Assembly (NCBI GenBank): GCA_947177225.1
Contig: CAMWTS010000018.1
Coordinates: forward strand, 1 to 41,718
Origin: an uncultured Alistipes sp.
GTDB lineage: Bacteria > Bacteroidota > Bacteroidia > Bacteroidales > Rikenellaceae
Direction: 5' to 3'
DNA length: 41,718 nt
Shown here: positions 7,744-17,900 of the stretch, in pieces
Position numbering within the stretch: position 1 is the stretch's first letter
Layout of the letters: the number at the start of each line of letters is the position of its first letter
Position numbers and translations under genes: made by a program
The notes under the pieces: model-generated
Database searches by the model: none
Told to the model about the DNA's origin: nothing
Seen by the model: the letters and a program-made list of their open reading frames with translations, nothing else

Positions 7744-10161
7744 CTATTTGCGCTTGTCAAAGAGTTTCTTGAACTTTTTCCACTGTTTCTTCCACTTCGA
7801 TTCGTTTTCGTCGCAATAGTATCCGTAGCCGTAATACCCGTATCCGTAACCGTAGCCATAGCCGTATGACTTGGCATTGGGGTCGATACCGTTCAGGACG
7901 ATGCACATGTTGTGGAATTTCTTTTCGCGATACAACTTCTCGATATCGGGCAGCTGACGTCGGTCGAGATAGCCCTGGCGGACTACGTAGATCGTCAGAT
8001 CGGCAACGCGGTCTATAATCATCGCGTCGGCGATGGCCATTGCCGGCACACTGTCGAGAATGATATAGTCGTACATCTTGCGAAGGTCGTTTATCATCTG
8101 ATCGACGCGCTGCGACATCAGCATCTCGGCAGGGTTGGGCGGCTGAATGCCGGCATACATTATATCGAGATTTTCATCGATCGAGGTTTTCGATACCGCA
8201 TCTTCCAATCGGGCTATCGCTCCCGACAGATAGCCGGTGATGCCCTTCTTGTCGGTGCGGTGTCCCATCTGCTTCGACAAGGTGCGGCGACGCAGGTCGA
8301 AGTCCATCAGCAGTACGCGTTTGCCCGATGTGGCCAGTGTCATGGCCAGGTTGGTCGAGACGAACGTCTTGCCTGAGTGGGGTGTCGAAGAGGTGAGCAG
8401 AATCACCTTCTGCTCGCTGTCGATACCCATGAAACTCATGTTGGTGCGAAGTATTCTGAACGACTCCGACAGCATGTCGCGACCCGTGGCGCGTACGGCT
8501 ATGCCATGCTCCGCCTTGCCCTGATATGCAGGAATATCGCCGAGGAAAGGTATGCTGAGAGTCTCCTCGATCTCCTTTCGGCCTCTGACGGTGGTGTTGA
8601 GAAGCTCGATGATGTAGAGCACTGCGAACGGAATCACCGCGCCCAGTATGATGGCGATCATGTAAATTATCGACTTTCTGGGGCTGATCGGTTTGTTGCT
8701 GCCGTAGGCCATATCGATCACACGTGCGTTACTCTCGGCCGTGGCACCGGTCAGCGAGTTCTCCTCACGCTTGGTCAGCAGGTAGATATACAGCTCCTCC
8801 TTGACTTTCTGCTGGCGGCTCATCGACAACAGCTCCTTCTCCTTGACCGGTGACGAGGTCATGCGTGTGTCGGCGATGCTCTGCTCGCGACGTATGTTGT
8901 CGAGTTGCAACGACAGACCCTTGATATGCGAATCGAGCGACGATATGATGGCATCGCGCAGAGAGGCGATGTTGTTGTCGAGCTCGATGATGACGGGGCT
9001 GTTGGCCGAAGCGTTTGCCAGCAGTCGCTGACGGTTGAGCACCTGCTCGTTGTATATGGCGATCTGAGAGGCCAATGCCGCCGATGCACCGCTCATCGAT
9101 ACCGTGGCGGCCGGAATAAGACTGCGCTCGGTGGCGTCGTTGTTGATGAAGTCGCGTATGTAACGTGCCATTTCCAGACTTCCTTCCAGCGACAACGACT
9201 GGTTTTTCAGAGAGCTCAACTCCGTGGCGCTGTGCGATGCCTCGTCCTCCGGGCTGTAAATCTTGTATGTCTGCTTGAATGCGGCCACGTCGCTGTCGGC
9301 ATCTGTCAGCTCCTTGCCCAGAATCGCCAGACGTTCGTTGATGAATTTGTCGGTGATATCCGATATGGCGCGCTTATCGCTGATGGCGTCGTTGTTATAT
9401 GCCTCGATGATGCCGTTGATGACATCTTCCGCACGTTTGGGCACGACATCGCCCATTGTCAGGCTGATTACCGAAGCCTGCTTGTCGCGAATATCGCAGC
9501 GCAGCCTTGAACGATATGCCTCGATGGTCTCGTTGAGGGGCTTTTTGCTGATGATTATGTCGCGATTTACATGCTGCGATATGTATGGTGTCTGACGCAC
9601 GATCATGCTGCCCATGGGCGTTGAGACTGTGTCTCCAACGGTAACGGTGGCATGGTAATCCTCGTTGCCGTTGAAGCCGGACAGCTCGACGGTCTGTTCG
9701 TCGACGATATGCGCCTTGAACTGTCCCGCCTCGTTGGGCTTGGCGTTGATGTATTTTACCAGAATGGGCGAACGTCCGTAGAGATCCATGACTCTGATTC
9801 GTCCCTTTTGCGTGTACTGTATGGTGAGATCGAGTTTGCCTACGACCTCCTCCATCAGTCGGCGCGACTGGAATATGTATATCTCGTTGTCGACGCTGCG
9901 TCGTATGCCTCCGCCGATCAGGTCGTTGAATGCCATGATCTCCGAACTGGAACCCTTGCGCGAGTCCTTGACCAGCACCGAGGCCGAACGCTGGTATACG
10001 GGTGCCGTGCGGCGTAGGTAGAATGCCGCGCAGCCGAAACATATCAGCATCGACAATACGAACCAATACCAGTTGGATAAAACCAACTGCACAAAATCCT
10101 GCAACGTGAACTTGCCGAGTCTTACGTTGTCGTCGTTTTGTTGTGTCGGATAGTTGTTCAT
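7744..10161 (-). CDS. wzc: Polysaccharide co-polymerase / tyrosine autokinase (Wzc family)
   Basis: An 805-residue inner-membrane protein that controls polymer length and export. Residues 1-480 are the Wzz chain-length domain with a TM helix at about 29-50, a coiled periplasmic region, and a second TM near 500-520 after the proline-rich SNKPISPRKS. The bacterial tyrosine kinase domain follows, with Walker A SSTPHSGKT (591-599), Walker A' VLLMDFDLRR (616-625) and Walker B YIILDSVP (699-706). The tail has ten tyrosines in an alternating Gly-Tyr run (766-782), the autophosphorylation cluster, then a strongly basic end. It lies 28 nt after wza and 6 nt before the HAD gene. No glycosyltransferases flank it, so the polymer it serves must be encoded elsewhere. 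Confidence 0.93.
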   Translation of the reverse strand: MNNYPTQQNDDNVRLGKFTLQDFVQLVLSNWYWFVLSMLICFGCAAFYLRRTAPVYQRSASVLVKDSRKGSSSEIMAFNDLIGGGIRRSVDNEIYIFQSRRLMEEVVGKLDLTIQYTQKGRIRVMDLYGRSPILVKYINAKPNEAGQFKAHIVDEQTVELSGFNGNEDYHATVTVGDTVSTPMGSMIVRQTPYISQHVNRDIIISKKPLNETIEAYRSRLRCDIRDKQASVISLTMGDVVPKRAEDVINGIIEAYNNDAISDKRAISDITDKFINERLAILGKELTDADSDVAAFKQTYKIYSPEDEASHSATELSSLKNQSLSLEGSLEMARYIRDFINNDATERSLIPAATVSMSGASAALASQIAIYNEQVLNRQRLLANASANSPVIIELDNNIASLRDAIISSLDSHIKGLSLQLDNIRREQSIADTRMTSSPVKEKELLSMSRQQKVKEELYIYLLTKREENSLTGATAESNARVIDMAYGSNKPISPRKSIIYMIAIILGAVIPFAVLYIIELLNTTVRGRKEIEETLSIPFLGDIPAYQGKAEHGIAVRATGRDMLSESFRILRTNMSFMGIDSEQKVILLTSSTPHSGKTFVSTNLAMTLATSGKRVLLMDFDLRRRTLSKQMGHRTDKKGITGYLSGAIARLEDAVSKTSIDENLDIMYAGIQPPNPAEMLMSQRVDQMINDLRKMYDYIILDSVPAMAIADAMIIDRVADLTIYVVRQGYLDRRQLPDIEKLYREKKFHNMCIVLNGIDPNAKSYGYGYGYGYGYYGYGYYCDENESKWKKQWKKFKKLFDKRK

Positions 10162-10189
10162 GATGACGTTTGACTTGTTATACAGTTAG

Positions 10190-10981
10190 TTATCGAGTGA
10201 GCGTTACGATCAGCGTTGCCAGCGATATGGCTGTGCTGGCCAGCGAGATCCAGAACGACCGGTTCTGGTTGATCTCGGCCGTGGCAGCCTTGTACTTGTT
10301 GGGGCTGACCATCACTATGTCGTTTTGTTCGAGATAGAATACCGGCGAGTCGAAAATGTCTTTCGAGCGCAGGTCGAGCACCGAGACCACGTTCTTGCCA
10401 TCTCGCTCGCGTATGACGGCCACATTCTCGCGGTTACCGTATATGGTCATGTCGCCGGCCAGTGCCAGAGCTTCGAGTATGGTTATGCGGTCCTTGGCGA
10501 TCTCGAAACGTCCCGGGCGTGCCACCTCGCCGAGCACCGATATGGTCATGTTGGCGAAACGGACGTTGACGTTGGGGTCGGCAATCAGTCCTCCCTCGAT
10601 GATTTTGTTGGCTATAACCTGCGACAACTCCGCACGGGTCATGCCCTTGCACTTGATTTGGCCGATGACGGGAAGATTGAGCATGCCGTTTTCATCGACC
10701 GTCAGCACTTGCAGACTGCTGCTGTTGAAGTTGCTTGCGGTGGGTATGCCGGATAGAGCGTTGTAGCTCGACGACGAGTTGAACGGTACGGCCAGCTCGG
10801 GGTTCTTGCTGTTGACCACCACGGTCAACTGATCGAGCGGTTTAATCCTGATCTGATAATCTTCCGGGATATCGACAACAGATCCGTCCTGCACGTCCTG
10901 CAAATACAACACGCGCTGTTGTGCGTTGCACGAGCACAACAGAAGAGCGATACCGATGATAAATAATCTTAAATCTTTCAT
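10190..10981 (-). CDS. wza: Outer-membrane polysaccharide export lipoprotein (Wza-like)
   Basis: A 263-residue lipoprotein with signal peptide and lipobox LLLCSC (lipidated Cys at 16 or 18). Residues about 40-140 form the Poly_export domain (YQIRIKPLDQLTVVV; NLPVIGQIKCKGMTRAEL) and 145-200 an SLBB domain (ISVLGEVARPGRFEI; ITILEALALAGDMTIYGNR). The C-terminal helix FWISLASTAISLATLIVTL could span the outer membrane, as in Wza translocons. It is the first gene of the wza-wzc-HAD unit and has a well-formed promoter with a leader of about 65 nt. Confidence 0.92.
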   Translation of the reverse strand: MKDLRLFIIGIALLLCSCNAQQRVLYLQDVQDGSVVDIPEDYQIRIKPLDQLTVVVNSKNPELAVPFNSSSSYNALSGIPTASNFNSSSLQVLTVDENGMLNLPVIGQIKCKGMTRAELSQVIANKIIEGGLIADPNVNVRFANMTISVLGEVARPGRFEIAKDRITILEALALAGDMTIYGNRENVAVIRERDGKNVVSVLDLRSKDIFDSPVFYLEQNDIVMVSPNKYKAATAEINQNRSFWISLASTAISLATLIVTLTR

Positions 10982-11049
10982 TTGGCGATATATGAATTTT
11001 TTAAAATTTGCATACTGCTGTCCATTTCAGCATATAGACATAATGCGTG

Positions 11050-11080
11050 CAAAGATATGCTATATTTGTTAAAAATACAA
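11050..11080 (-). promoter_or_regulatory. Promoter for wza-wzc-HAD
   Basis: On the minus strand TTG, a 20-nt spacer and TATCTTTG match the Bacteroidota consensus. It lies in the 160-bp gap between the response-regulator gene and wza, so the export unit can be transcribed independently of the two-component genes. Confidence 0.75.
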
Positions 11081-11140
11081 CTCGCCAAATAAAAAACTTG
11101 GGTCATTTATCCTCTGCCGGACATATCCCCGGAGCGGGGC

Positions 11141-11917
11141 TTAGTTGTTGTCCAGCCACTCCAAAAAGTCGGAAGCACGGCTGCGGCTGACTACGACCTC
11201 CTCTTCGGTTTTGGGTTTTAGTTGCAGTTTGAGCCGTGTGCCCAGGTGGCGCGATATGTTCTCTATCGAGTTTATCGAGACTATGTAGCTGCGCGAGATG
11301 CGGAAGAATATCTTGGGATCGAGCATCTCCTGCACTGAGTCGAGCGAGTAGTCGAGCAGACGGCGCGATCCGCTCTTGGTGACCGAGTAGGTGTTTTTAT
11401 CCTCCGAGTAGCAGTAGGCTATCTCCTCGACCGGTATGATGACGATTTTCTCGCCCACCTTGACGATGAATCTCTTTTTGTAGCCCTTGCCGCCGGCCTG
11501 CGATGCCTGCGAGAAGTAGTTTATCAGAGTCTCTATGCCGGCAGGACTTTTCGCCTCGATCGATTTGCGGCAGCGCTCCAATGCCCGTTTCAGCTCCTCT
11601 TCGTCGATGGGTTTCAAGAGATAATCCACACTGTTGATCTTGAAGGCATTGAGCGCGTAGTTGTCATACGCTGTGGTGATGATGACATTGGCATTGATTG
11701 TCGTGTGCTTGAATATGTCGAAGCATACTCCGTCGGACAGCTCCACGTCCATGAATATGACGTCGGCTCCGCCAGGATTGTCGTTGAGCCATTTGACTGC
11801 CGATTTGACCGATGTGAGCGTCCCGACGATGCGACAGTCGTCGGAGCATTTGTCGAGCAGTTTTTTGAGTGTGATCTGGGCGGGTATTTCGTCCTCTATG
11901 ATAAGTGTTCTGAGCAT
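11141..11917 (-). CDS. LytTR-type response regulator
   Basis: A 258-residue two-domain regulator. Residues 1-120 form the receiver, with acidic pocket EDE (8-10), phospho-acceptor Asp57 in VIFMDVELSDG, the conserved Thr/Ala in VIITTAYDNYAL and Lys in DYLLKPIDEEEL. Residues about 148-255 form the LytTR DNA-binding domain (RFIVKVGEKIVIIPVEEIAY; FFRISRSYIVSINSIENIS). Its ATG overlaps the sensor kinase stop codon (TAATG), so the two are translationally coupled. The targets are unknown; the nearest candidates are the wza promoter just downstream and the divergent alpha-glucan locus. Confidence 0.93.
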   Translation of the reverse strand: MLRTLIIEDEIPAQITLKKLLDKCSDDCRIVGTLTSVKSAVKWLNDNPGGADVIFMDVELSDGVCFDIFKHTTINANVIITTAYDNYALNAFKINSVDYLLKPIDEEELKRALERCRKSIEAKSPAGIETLINYFSQASQAGGKGYKKRFIVKVGEKIVIIPVEEIAYCYSEDKNTYSVTKSGSRRLLDYSLDSVQEMLDPKIFFRISRSYIVSINSIENISRHLGTRLKLQLKPKTEEEVVVSRSRASDFLEWLDNN

Positions 11918-13293
11918 TATACTAACGGTAGTTTTACGATAAATTCACTCTCTGTCTTCTCTATTATGATGGTGTTGCGGGTGATGTCGAGATATTGCTG
12001 GCGTATGTTGGCCAGTCCCAGATGCGTCGACTGCTGTCCCGTGATTCGCGGTTGCAGGTTGTTGCGCACGACGATGTGGCGCTCCTGCGAAAAGATCTCC
12101 ACGTGCAGCGGTTCGTCGGCGCAGACTATGTTGTGTTTGGTGGCGTTTTCGATTAGCAGCTGCAATGAACAGGGCACTATATACATATTGTATAATGCCG
12201 GATCTATCTGTTTCTCTATCGTCAGTCCGTCGACGAACCGCTCTTTCAGAAGATCGACGTACATGTCGGCGAAATCGAGCTCCTCTTTGAGCTTTACCAA
12301 CGGCTTCTGGTCGTTGTTGAGCATGTAGCGGTATATGTTGGCCAGTTTGCGAATGAATCCGCTGGCACGCTCGCTGTGTCCCTCCTGCACGAGATAATCG
12401 AGTATGTTGAGCGAGTTGAACAGAAAATGCGGATTGATCTGCTGTTTGAGACGGTTGTACTGATAGAGTGCCTTGTGCTTCTGTTCGCGTTCCGAGCGCA
12501 GTTCGCGTTTGGAGGCGAGGGTGTGCTGAATCAGATACGACAGCGTGTATATGATGATGTGTATTAGAAATGCTACGGCGAATATGCGGGCTAACTGTAC
12601 AGGGCAGTGTTCGGGGTTGACCATCAGCGGCACGTCGTAATAGACTGCGAGCGACGCCAGTATCGGAATGACCGCTATGATGGAGATGAGCACTATTCCG
12701 TGTCGCCTGCCGCGCATCGAACGGGGTTTGCGGGTGAAGTGGGAATACGATTTTACGGTCAGCAGAATGTTGCCGCATGTGAGTATCAGCAGTGCCACGA
12801 CGTTGCCCAGTATGCGCTGTACGGTGTCGAGCATCATGGTATCCGTGAAAAACTCGGTGCGGAACATGATGACATATACCACTCTCAGAAGCAGGATCGA
12901 CAGAGCTATCGCGAGTATGTTGAACACCGACGGCCGCCATGCGGCATTATAGTTCTTGAAGCGGCTGCCGTTGCGTGTCAACGCATAAGTGCCCCAGCCG
13001 ATGAGCATCGTGATGACGAATGTGGATATGGCCGGCGACAGCACCTCGTTGTCCACGACGGCATCTATCGGCTTCCACAGCAGCTCTCCGATGACGAATC
13101 CTAAAAGTGTCGCCACCAGCGTGATTACGGCTATCATCTCCATTCGCACGTTCTGCCGCATGGCCACTACGATTACCATCGTTATGGTGAGAACTGTAAG
13201 AGGCACGTCGTCGTAGTAATCCATCATGCGGCTTATGATGGCTACTGCGGCGTGCAGCACGGCAAATATGAAGATTATGCTTTTGTTGTCCAT
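11917..13293 (-). CDS. LytS/YehU-family sensor histidine kinase
   Basis: A 458-residue inner-membrane kinase. About eight TM segments fill residues 4-262, with no large periplasmic sensor domain, then a coiled stretch and the His_kinase domain with phospho-acceptor His in QQINPHFLFNSLN. The ATP-binding region follows near the end (LQLLIENATKHNI and a Gly-poor GLANIRQQY). The frame is open to a TTG at 13338, but a clear -7 box occupies 13336-13343, so transcription starts near 13330 and the ATG at 13293 (MDNKSIIFIF) is the best start, with a leader of about 36 nt. The kinase couples to the LytTR regulator by a 1-nt overlap. It is divergent from the MFS/sus genes. Confidence 0.9.
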   Translation of the reverse strand: MDNKSIIFIFAVLHAAVAIISRMMDYYDDVPLTVLTITMVIVVAMRQNVRMEMIAVITLVATLLGFVIGELLWKPIDAVVDNEVLSPAISTFVITMLIGWGTYALTRNGSRFKNYNAAWRPSVFNILAIALSILLLRVVYVIMFRTEFFTDTMMLDTVQRILGNVVALLILTCGNILLTVKSYSHFTRKPRSMRGRRHGIVLISIIAVIPILASLAVYYDVPLMVNPEHCPVQLARIFAVAFLIHIIIYTLSYLIQHTLASKRELRSEREQKHKALYQYNRLKQQINPHFLFNSLNILDYLVQEGHSERASGFIRKLANIYRYMLNNDQKPLVKLKEELDFADMYVDLLKERFVDGLTIEKQIDPALYNMYIVPCSLQLLIENATKHNIVCADEPLHVEIFSQERHIVVRNNLQPRITGQQSTHLGLANIRQQYLDITRNTIIIEKTESEFIVKLPLV

Positions 13294-13335
13294 GCCGGAT
13301 TTTACACGTTCGTTATGCGAATAGTTAATCATACA

Positions 13336-13367
13336 CAAAGATATACATTATTTCGCGAAATTACAAA
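13336..13367 (-). promoter_or_regulatory. Promoter for the LytS/LytTR pair
   Basis: On the minus strand TTTG, 20 nt, TATCTTTG. It decides the kinase start at 13293 because the longer reading frame would begin inside the promoter. Confidence 0.8.
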
Positions 13368-13462
13368 TGCACGGTTTTTCGTGCCGTTCGTCCTTCGCAA
13401 TTCCCGTTCGGTGACAAATTTCGTCAACTCGTCCAGCTTATACGGCGGTTGGGTCTGTAAAA

Positions 13463-13494
13463 TTTGTTTCTTTGGCCGATTATATTAAAATTTG
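13463..13494 (+). promoter_or_regulatory. Possible promoter for MFS/sus operon
   Basis: TTTG at 13463-13466 is followed after 20 nt by AAAATTTG, a near match to TAnnTTTG. The leader would be about 40 nt. This is the best candidate in the 245-bp divergent gap, but the -7 box is imperfect, as expected of an activated promoter. Confidence 0.35.
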
Positions 13495-13538
13495 TATTGC
13501 TATAACCGTTGAATTATTAAAAATATTAATAAACCTAA

Positions 13539-14846
13539 ATGAAAAAACCTGACTTGTCGTTTATGCAGATGTGGAATCTGAGCTTCGGATTTTTCGGCGT
13601 TCAGATTGCATATGCCTTGCAGAGCGCGAACATCAGCCGTATATTCGCAACGCTCGGTGCCGATCCGCACGATCTGAGTTATTTCTGGATTCTTCCCCCG
13701 CTGATGGGTATGCTCGTGCAGCCGCTGGTGGGAATGTGGAGCGATAAGACGTGGTGCAAGTGGGGACGCCGCAAGCCCTATCTCTATGTGGGTGCCCTCG
13801 TCGCCGTCGCCGTCATGGTATTTTTGCCCAACTCAGGCTCGCTCGGTTTGACCGTCAAGGCCGCCATGTCGTTCGGTCTTGTGATGCTCATGCTGCTCGA
13901 CACCTCGATCAACATGGCCATGCAGCCATTCAAGATGATGGTGGGCGATATGGTCAACGAACAGCAGAAGGCCAAGGCCTATTCTATCCAGAGCCTGCTG
14001 TGCAATGCCGGTTCGCTCGTAGGCTACCTGTTCCCCTATATCTTTACATGGATCGGTATCAAGAATATCGCTCCCGAGGGCATGATTCCCGATTCGGTGA
14101 TATACTCTTTCTATATAGGTGCCGCAATCCTTATCTTCTGCGTATTCTACACCGGCTTCAAGGTGCGTGAGATGCCGCCCGAAGAGTATGCCAAATTCCA
14201 CGATATCGAGCGCGAGGAGAAGTCCGATAAGCGCAATATCGTGCAGCTGATAGTGCATGCACCCAAGATCTTCTGGCAGATCGGTCTGGTGCAGTTCTTC
14301 TCGTGGTTCGCTTTCCTTTATATGTGGAACTACACCAACGGCGGTATCGCCGCCAACGTGTGGGATACGGTCGATGTCAAGTCCGATGCCTATCAGGCTG
14401 CGGGCAACTGGGTCGGCGTGCTGTTCGCCGTGCAGGCCATAGGTTCGATTCTGTGGGCAGTTGTACTTCCCATGTTCCGCAGCACCAAGACGGCATATGC
14501 CGTAAGCCTTGTCATAGGCGGAGCGGGTTTCATCTCTACCTATTTCATGCACACGCCGTGTTTGCTCTTCATCTCGTTCGTGTTGATCGGCTGCGGTTGG
14601 GCGGCAATGTTGGCAATGCCCTTTGCGCTGCTTACCAATGCGTTGTCGGGACGTTCGATGGGCACCTATCTGGGACTGTTCAACTGCACCATCTGCCTGC
14701 CGCAGATCGTGGCCGCATCGGTGGGCGGAGTCATACTTCGCTTCTTTGACGGCGAACAGATCATGATGCTTGTGCTGGCCGGTGTGTCGCTGCTTGTTGC
14801 GGCTGTGGCCGTCTATTTCATTAAGACGGAACGCGCCGAGGCCTGA
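13539..14846 (+). CDS. MFS sugar (maltose/glucoside-type) transporter
   Basis: A 435-residue 12-TM inner-membrane carrier. It opens MKKPDLSFMQMWNLSFGFFGVQIAYALQ, typical of the SLC45/GPH-like sugar symporters of Bacteroidota, and has GMWSDKTWCKWGRRKPY (about 66-83), the loop 2-3 MFS signature with conserved Asp and Arg residues. FSWFAFLYMWNYTNGG lies at the start of the second half, the usual place for substrate contacts. It is the first gene of the alpha-glucan locus, so maltose or short maltodextrins are the expected cargo, moved from periplasm to cytosol for the signal-less amylase at 26102. The substrate is inferred from context. susC follows after 63 bp with no obvious terminator. Confidence 0.88.
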   Translation: MKKPDLSFMQMWNLSFGFFGVQIAYALQSANISRIFATLGADPHDLSYFWILPPLMGMLVQPLVGMWSDKTWCKWGRRKPYLYVGALVAVAVMVFLPNSGSLGLTVKAAMSFGLVMLMLLDTSINMAMQPFKMMVGDMVNEQQKAKAYSIQSLLCNAGSLVGYLFPYIFTWIGIKNIAPEGMIPDSVIYSFYIGAAILIFCVFYTGFKVREMPPEEYAKFHDIEREEKSDKRNIVQLIVHAPKIFWQIGLVQFFSWFAFLYMWNYTNGGIAANVWDTVDVKSDAYQAAGNWVGVLFAVQAIGSILWAVVLPMFRSTKTAYAVSLVIGGAGFISTYFMHTPCLLFISFVLIGCGWAAMLAMPFALLTNALSGRSMGTYLGLFNCTICLPQIVAASVGGVILRFFDGEQIMMLVLAGVSLLVAAVAVYFIKTERAEA

Positions 14847-14909
14847 TGAAGAATATTTTCAGAAAACTGATATATATTAACCTAATTATTAACTAACACA
14901 AAAAACACT

Positions 14910-17900
14910 ATGAGAAAATTCTTGACTATGTGTTTGGGACTTGCGCTGCTCGCAGTTGCGACCCCCCCCCAAGTGTTTGGCCAGCAGGGCAAATACGAGG
15001 TTAAAGGTGTGGTGGTTGATGCTACCGGAACGCCTGTTATCGGCGCGTCTGTTTTCGAACAGGACACTGCCAACGGCGTGACGACCGACATCAACGGTCA
15101 GTACCAATTGAATGTGAAGAGCCCCGATGCCATCGTCATCGTCAGCTTCATCGGCTACAAGCCGCAGCAGTTGCTGGCATCGTCGAGCGTGCTTCAGCGC
15201 GTTGTCCTCGAAGAGGATAACACGATGTTGGAGGACGTTGTCGTAATCGGCTACGGTGTCGTTAAGAAGAACGACCTTACCGGTTCTATCTCGACCGTCA
15301 AGGCCGATCAGACCAACAAGGGTCTGGCTGCATCTCCGACCGACCTGCTGCGCGGCAAGAGCGCGGGTGTGGTAATCACTTCGGGCGACGGTGCTCCCGG
15401 CTCGGCTGCCACGATCCGTATCCGCGGCGGTTCTTCGTTGAATGCCACCAACGATCCGTTGATCGTCATCGACGGTCTTCCCGTATCGAACGACGGTATT
15501 TCGGGCGTTGCCAACGCTTTGGCTTCGGTCAATCCGAGCGATATCGAGTCGTTCACGGTGTTGAAGGACGCTTCGGCCACAGCCATCTACGGTTCGCGTG
15601 CATCTAACGGTGTCATCATCATCACCACTAAGAAGGGTTCGCGCTACGACTCGGCCATTCCCAACGTATCGATCGATTTCACCGCTTCGCTCAGCGACAA
15701 CTCGAAGTATGTCGACGTTATGACCGGCGATCAGATGCGTGAGGCCATGGCATGGTATATGGACGGCACCGACAACGACGCATATCGCGCTCTGGGTACG
15801 GCCAATACCAACTGGCAGAAGGAGATCTACCAGCTTGCACAGTCATACGAGGGCAACATCGCCCTGTCGGGCAATATCAAGATGGGCGAGAAGAACAATC
15901 TTCCCTATCGCGTGGCTTTCGGTTACCTCAATCAGGACGGTACGCTGAAAACGGGCAACATGACGCGTGAGACGCTGTCGATCAACCTCAGCCCGTCGCT
16001 TCTGGACAATCACCTCACGATCAACCTCAATGCCAAGGGCATGAATATGGACAGCCGTTTCGCCAATACCGATGCTGTCGGCCAGGCCATTCAGTTCGAC
16101 CCCACCAAGCCGGTTTACGACGAGGACGGTCTGAACGGCTACTCTTGGTGGAACTACGGCAAGACCGATGCCGCCGGCAATCCTCTGCACACCATGGACA
16201 ACTACAATACCATGGCCAACCAGAATCCCGTTGCGCTGTTGAACGACAAGAACGACGTATCCAACGCAAAGCGTTTCATCGGCAATGCCCAGATCGACTA
16301 TAAGATTCACGGTTTGGAGGATCTTCGTCTCAACCTGAATCTCGGTCTCGACATCTCTAAGTCGAACGGTACGGTCGACGTTGCCGCCGGCACGGAGCAG
16401 TCGATGCACAATACTTTGCAGTCGGGTTCGGGCTACCATACCAACTACTCTCAGTTGAAGCGCGATCAGACCTTGGAGTTCTATGCCGACTACAACAAGA
16501 CGCTGGGTGCACATTCGTTCAGCATCATGGCCGGTTACTCTTGGCAGCACTTCTACGTATCGTCGTTCAACGAGCAGTTCAAGGCCGACGGCACACTGCC
16601 TACGGCCCCCGGCTACTATCTGTCGGAGCCTCGTACCTCTAAGACCGAGTATTTCCTCGTGTCGTTCTTCGGTCGTCTCAACTACTCTTACGACAACCGC
16701 TATATGATTACCGCCACTCTGCGTAACGACGGTACTTCACGTTTTCCCAACAACAAGTGGGGTCTGTTCCCGTCGGTGGCTTTGGGCTGGAATATCCGCA
16801 ACGAGGCCTTCCTGCGCGACAGCGACGTATTGTCTGCTTTGAAGCTCCGTTTGAGCTGGGGTCAGACCGGTCAGCAGGATATCAATGCCGGTAACTATCC
16901 GTCGTTGGCTACCTATATCTACAACACTATGGGCAGCTACTATCCCTTCGGAACAGGCTCTATCGCCCCCATCACTCCTGCCGGTTACAATGCCGACTTG
17001 AAGTGGGAGACCACTACTACCTATAATGCCGGTATCGACTACGGATTCCTCGATGGCCGCATCTACGGTAGCGTTGATTTCTACTATCGTGAGACCAAAG
17101 ACCTGCTCAACTGGACTCCCGTTGCAGCCGGTGCCAACCTCACCAACTATCTCAATGCCAACATCGGCGACTTGAAGAATGTCGGTGTCGAGTTCGATAT
17201 CAATGCCATTGCCGTTCAGACCAAAGACTGGTACTGGAACATCGGCCTGAACGCCGCTTGGAACAAGAACGAGATTACGCGTCTTACCACCGACGACGAG
17301 CGTGAAGACTACTACGGTGTCGACACGGGCGGTATATCGGGTGCAGTGGGTACTACCTGCCAGGTACACCAGACAGGTCAGCCTACCAACTCGTTCTACG
17401 TATATCAGCAGATCTACGACGAGAACGGTCGTCCGATGGAGGGTCACTACGTAGACCGCAACGGCGACGGCGTGGTAGACTCTAAGGATAAGTACTGCTA
17501 CAAGAAGGCCGCTCCCGATGTAACCATCGGTTTCAACACTCAGGTTTCGTGGAAGGCTCTTACGCTGGCCGTATCGGCTCACGCCAACCTCGGCAACTAC
17601 GTATACGACAATATTTCGTCTAACGGCGAGTTGCTGACCGACCTTTGGACAAACAACTTCGTCAACAACCGCGTTCCGTCGGCTGTCGAGACCAACTTCC
17701 GCACCGGTGCACAGTATCTCTCTGATTACTATGTACGCAACGCATCGTTCCTCAAACTGGACAACATCACGCTCAGCTATCGTTTCGATCTGGGTAAACC
17801 CGCAGGTCGTCAGATGAGCCTCAGCGTATTCGGTACGGTACAGAACGTATGTACGATCACGGGCTACAAGGGTATCGATCCCGAAATCTACTCGGGTATC

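Noticed and set aside
7801..7870. Short tandem DNA repeat (gta-gcc units) in the wzc 3' end
   Set aside because: It is explained by the Gly-Tyr coding run of the autokinase tail, a normal feature of this family.
11100..11140. CCCCGctcCGGGG hairpin after the response-regulator gene as a terminator
   Set aside because: Stem of only five pairs and no T-run; too weak to list.
13294..13338. Longer histidine kinase start (TTG at 13338 or ATG at 13332)
   Set aside because: A consensus -7 box covers 13336-13343, so these codons would precede or coincide with the transcript start.
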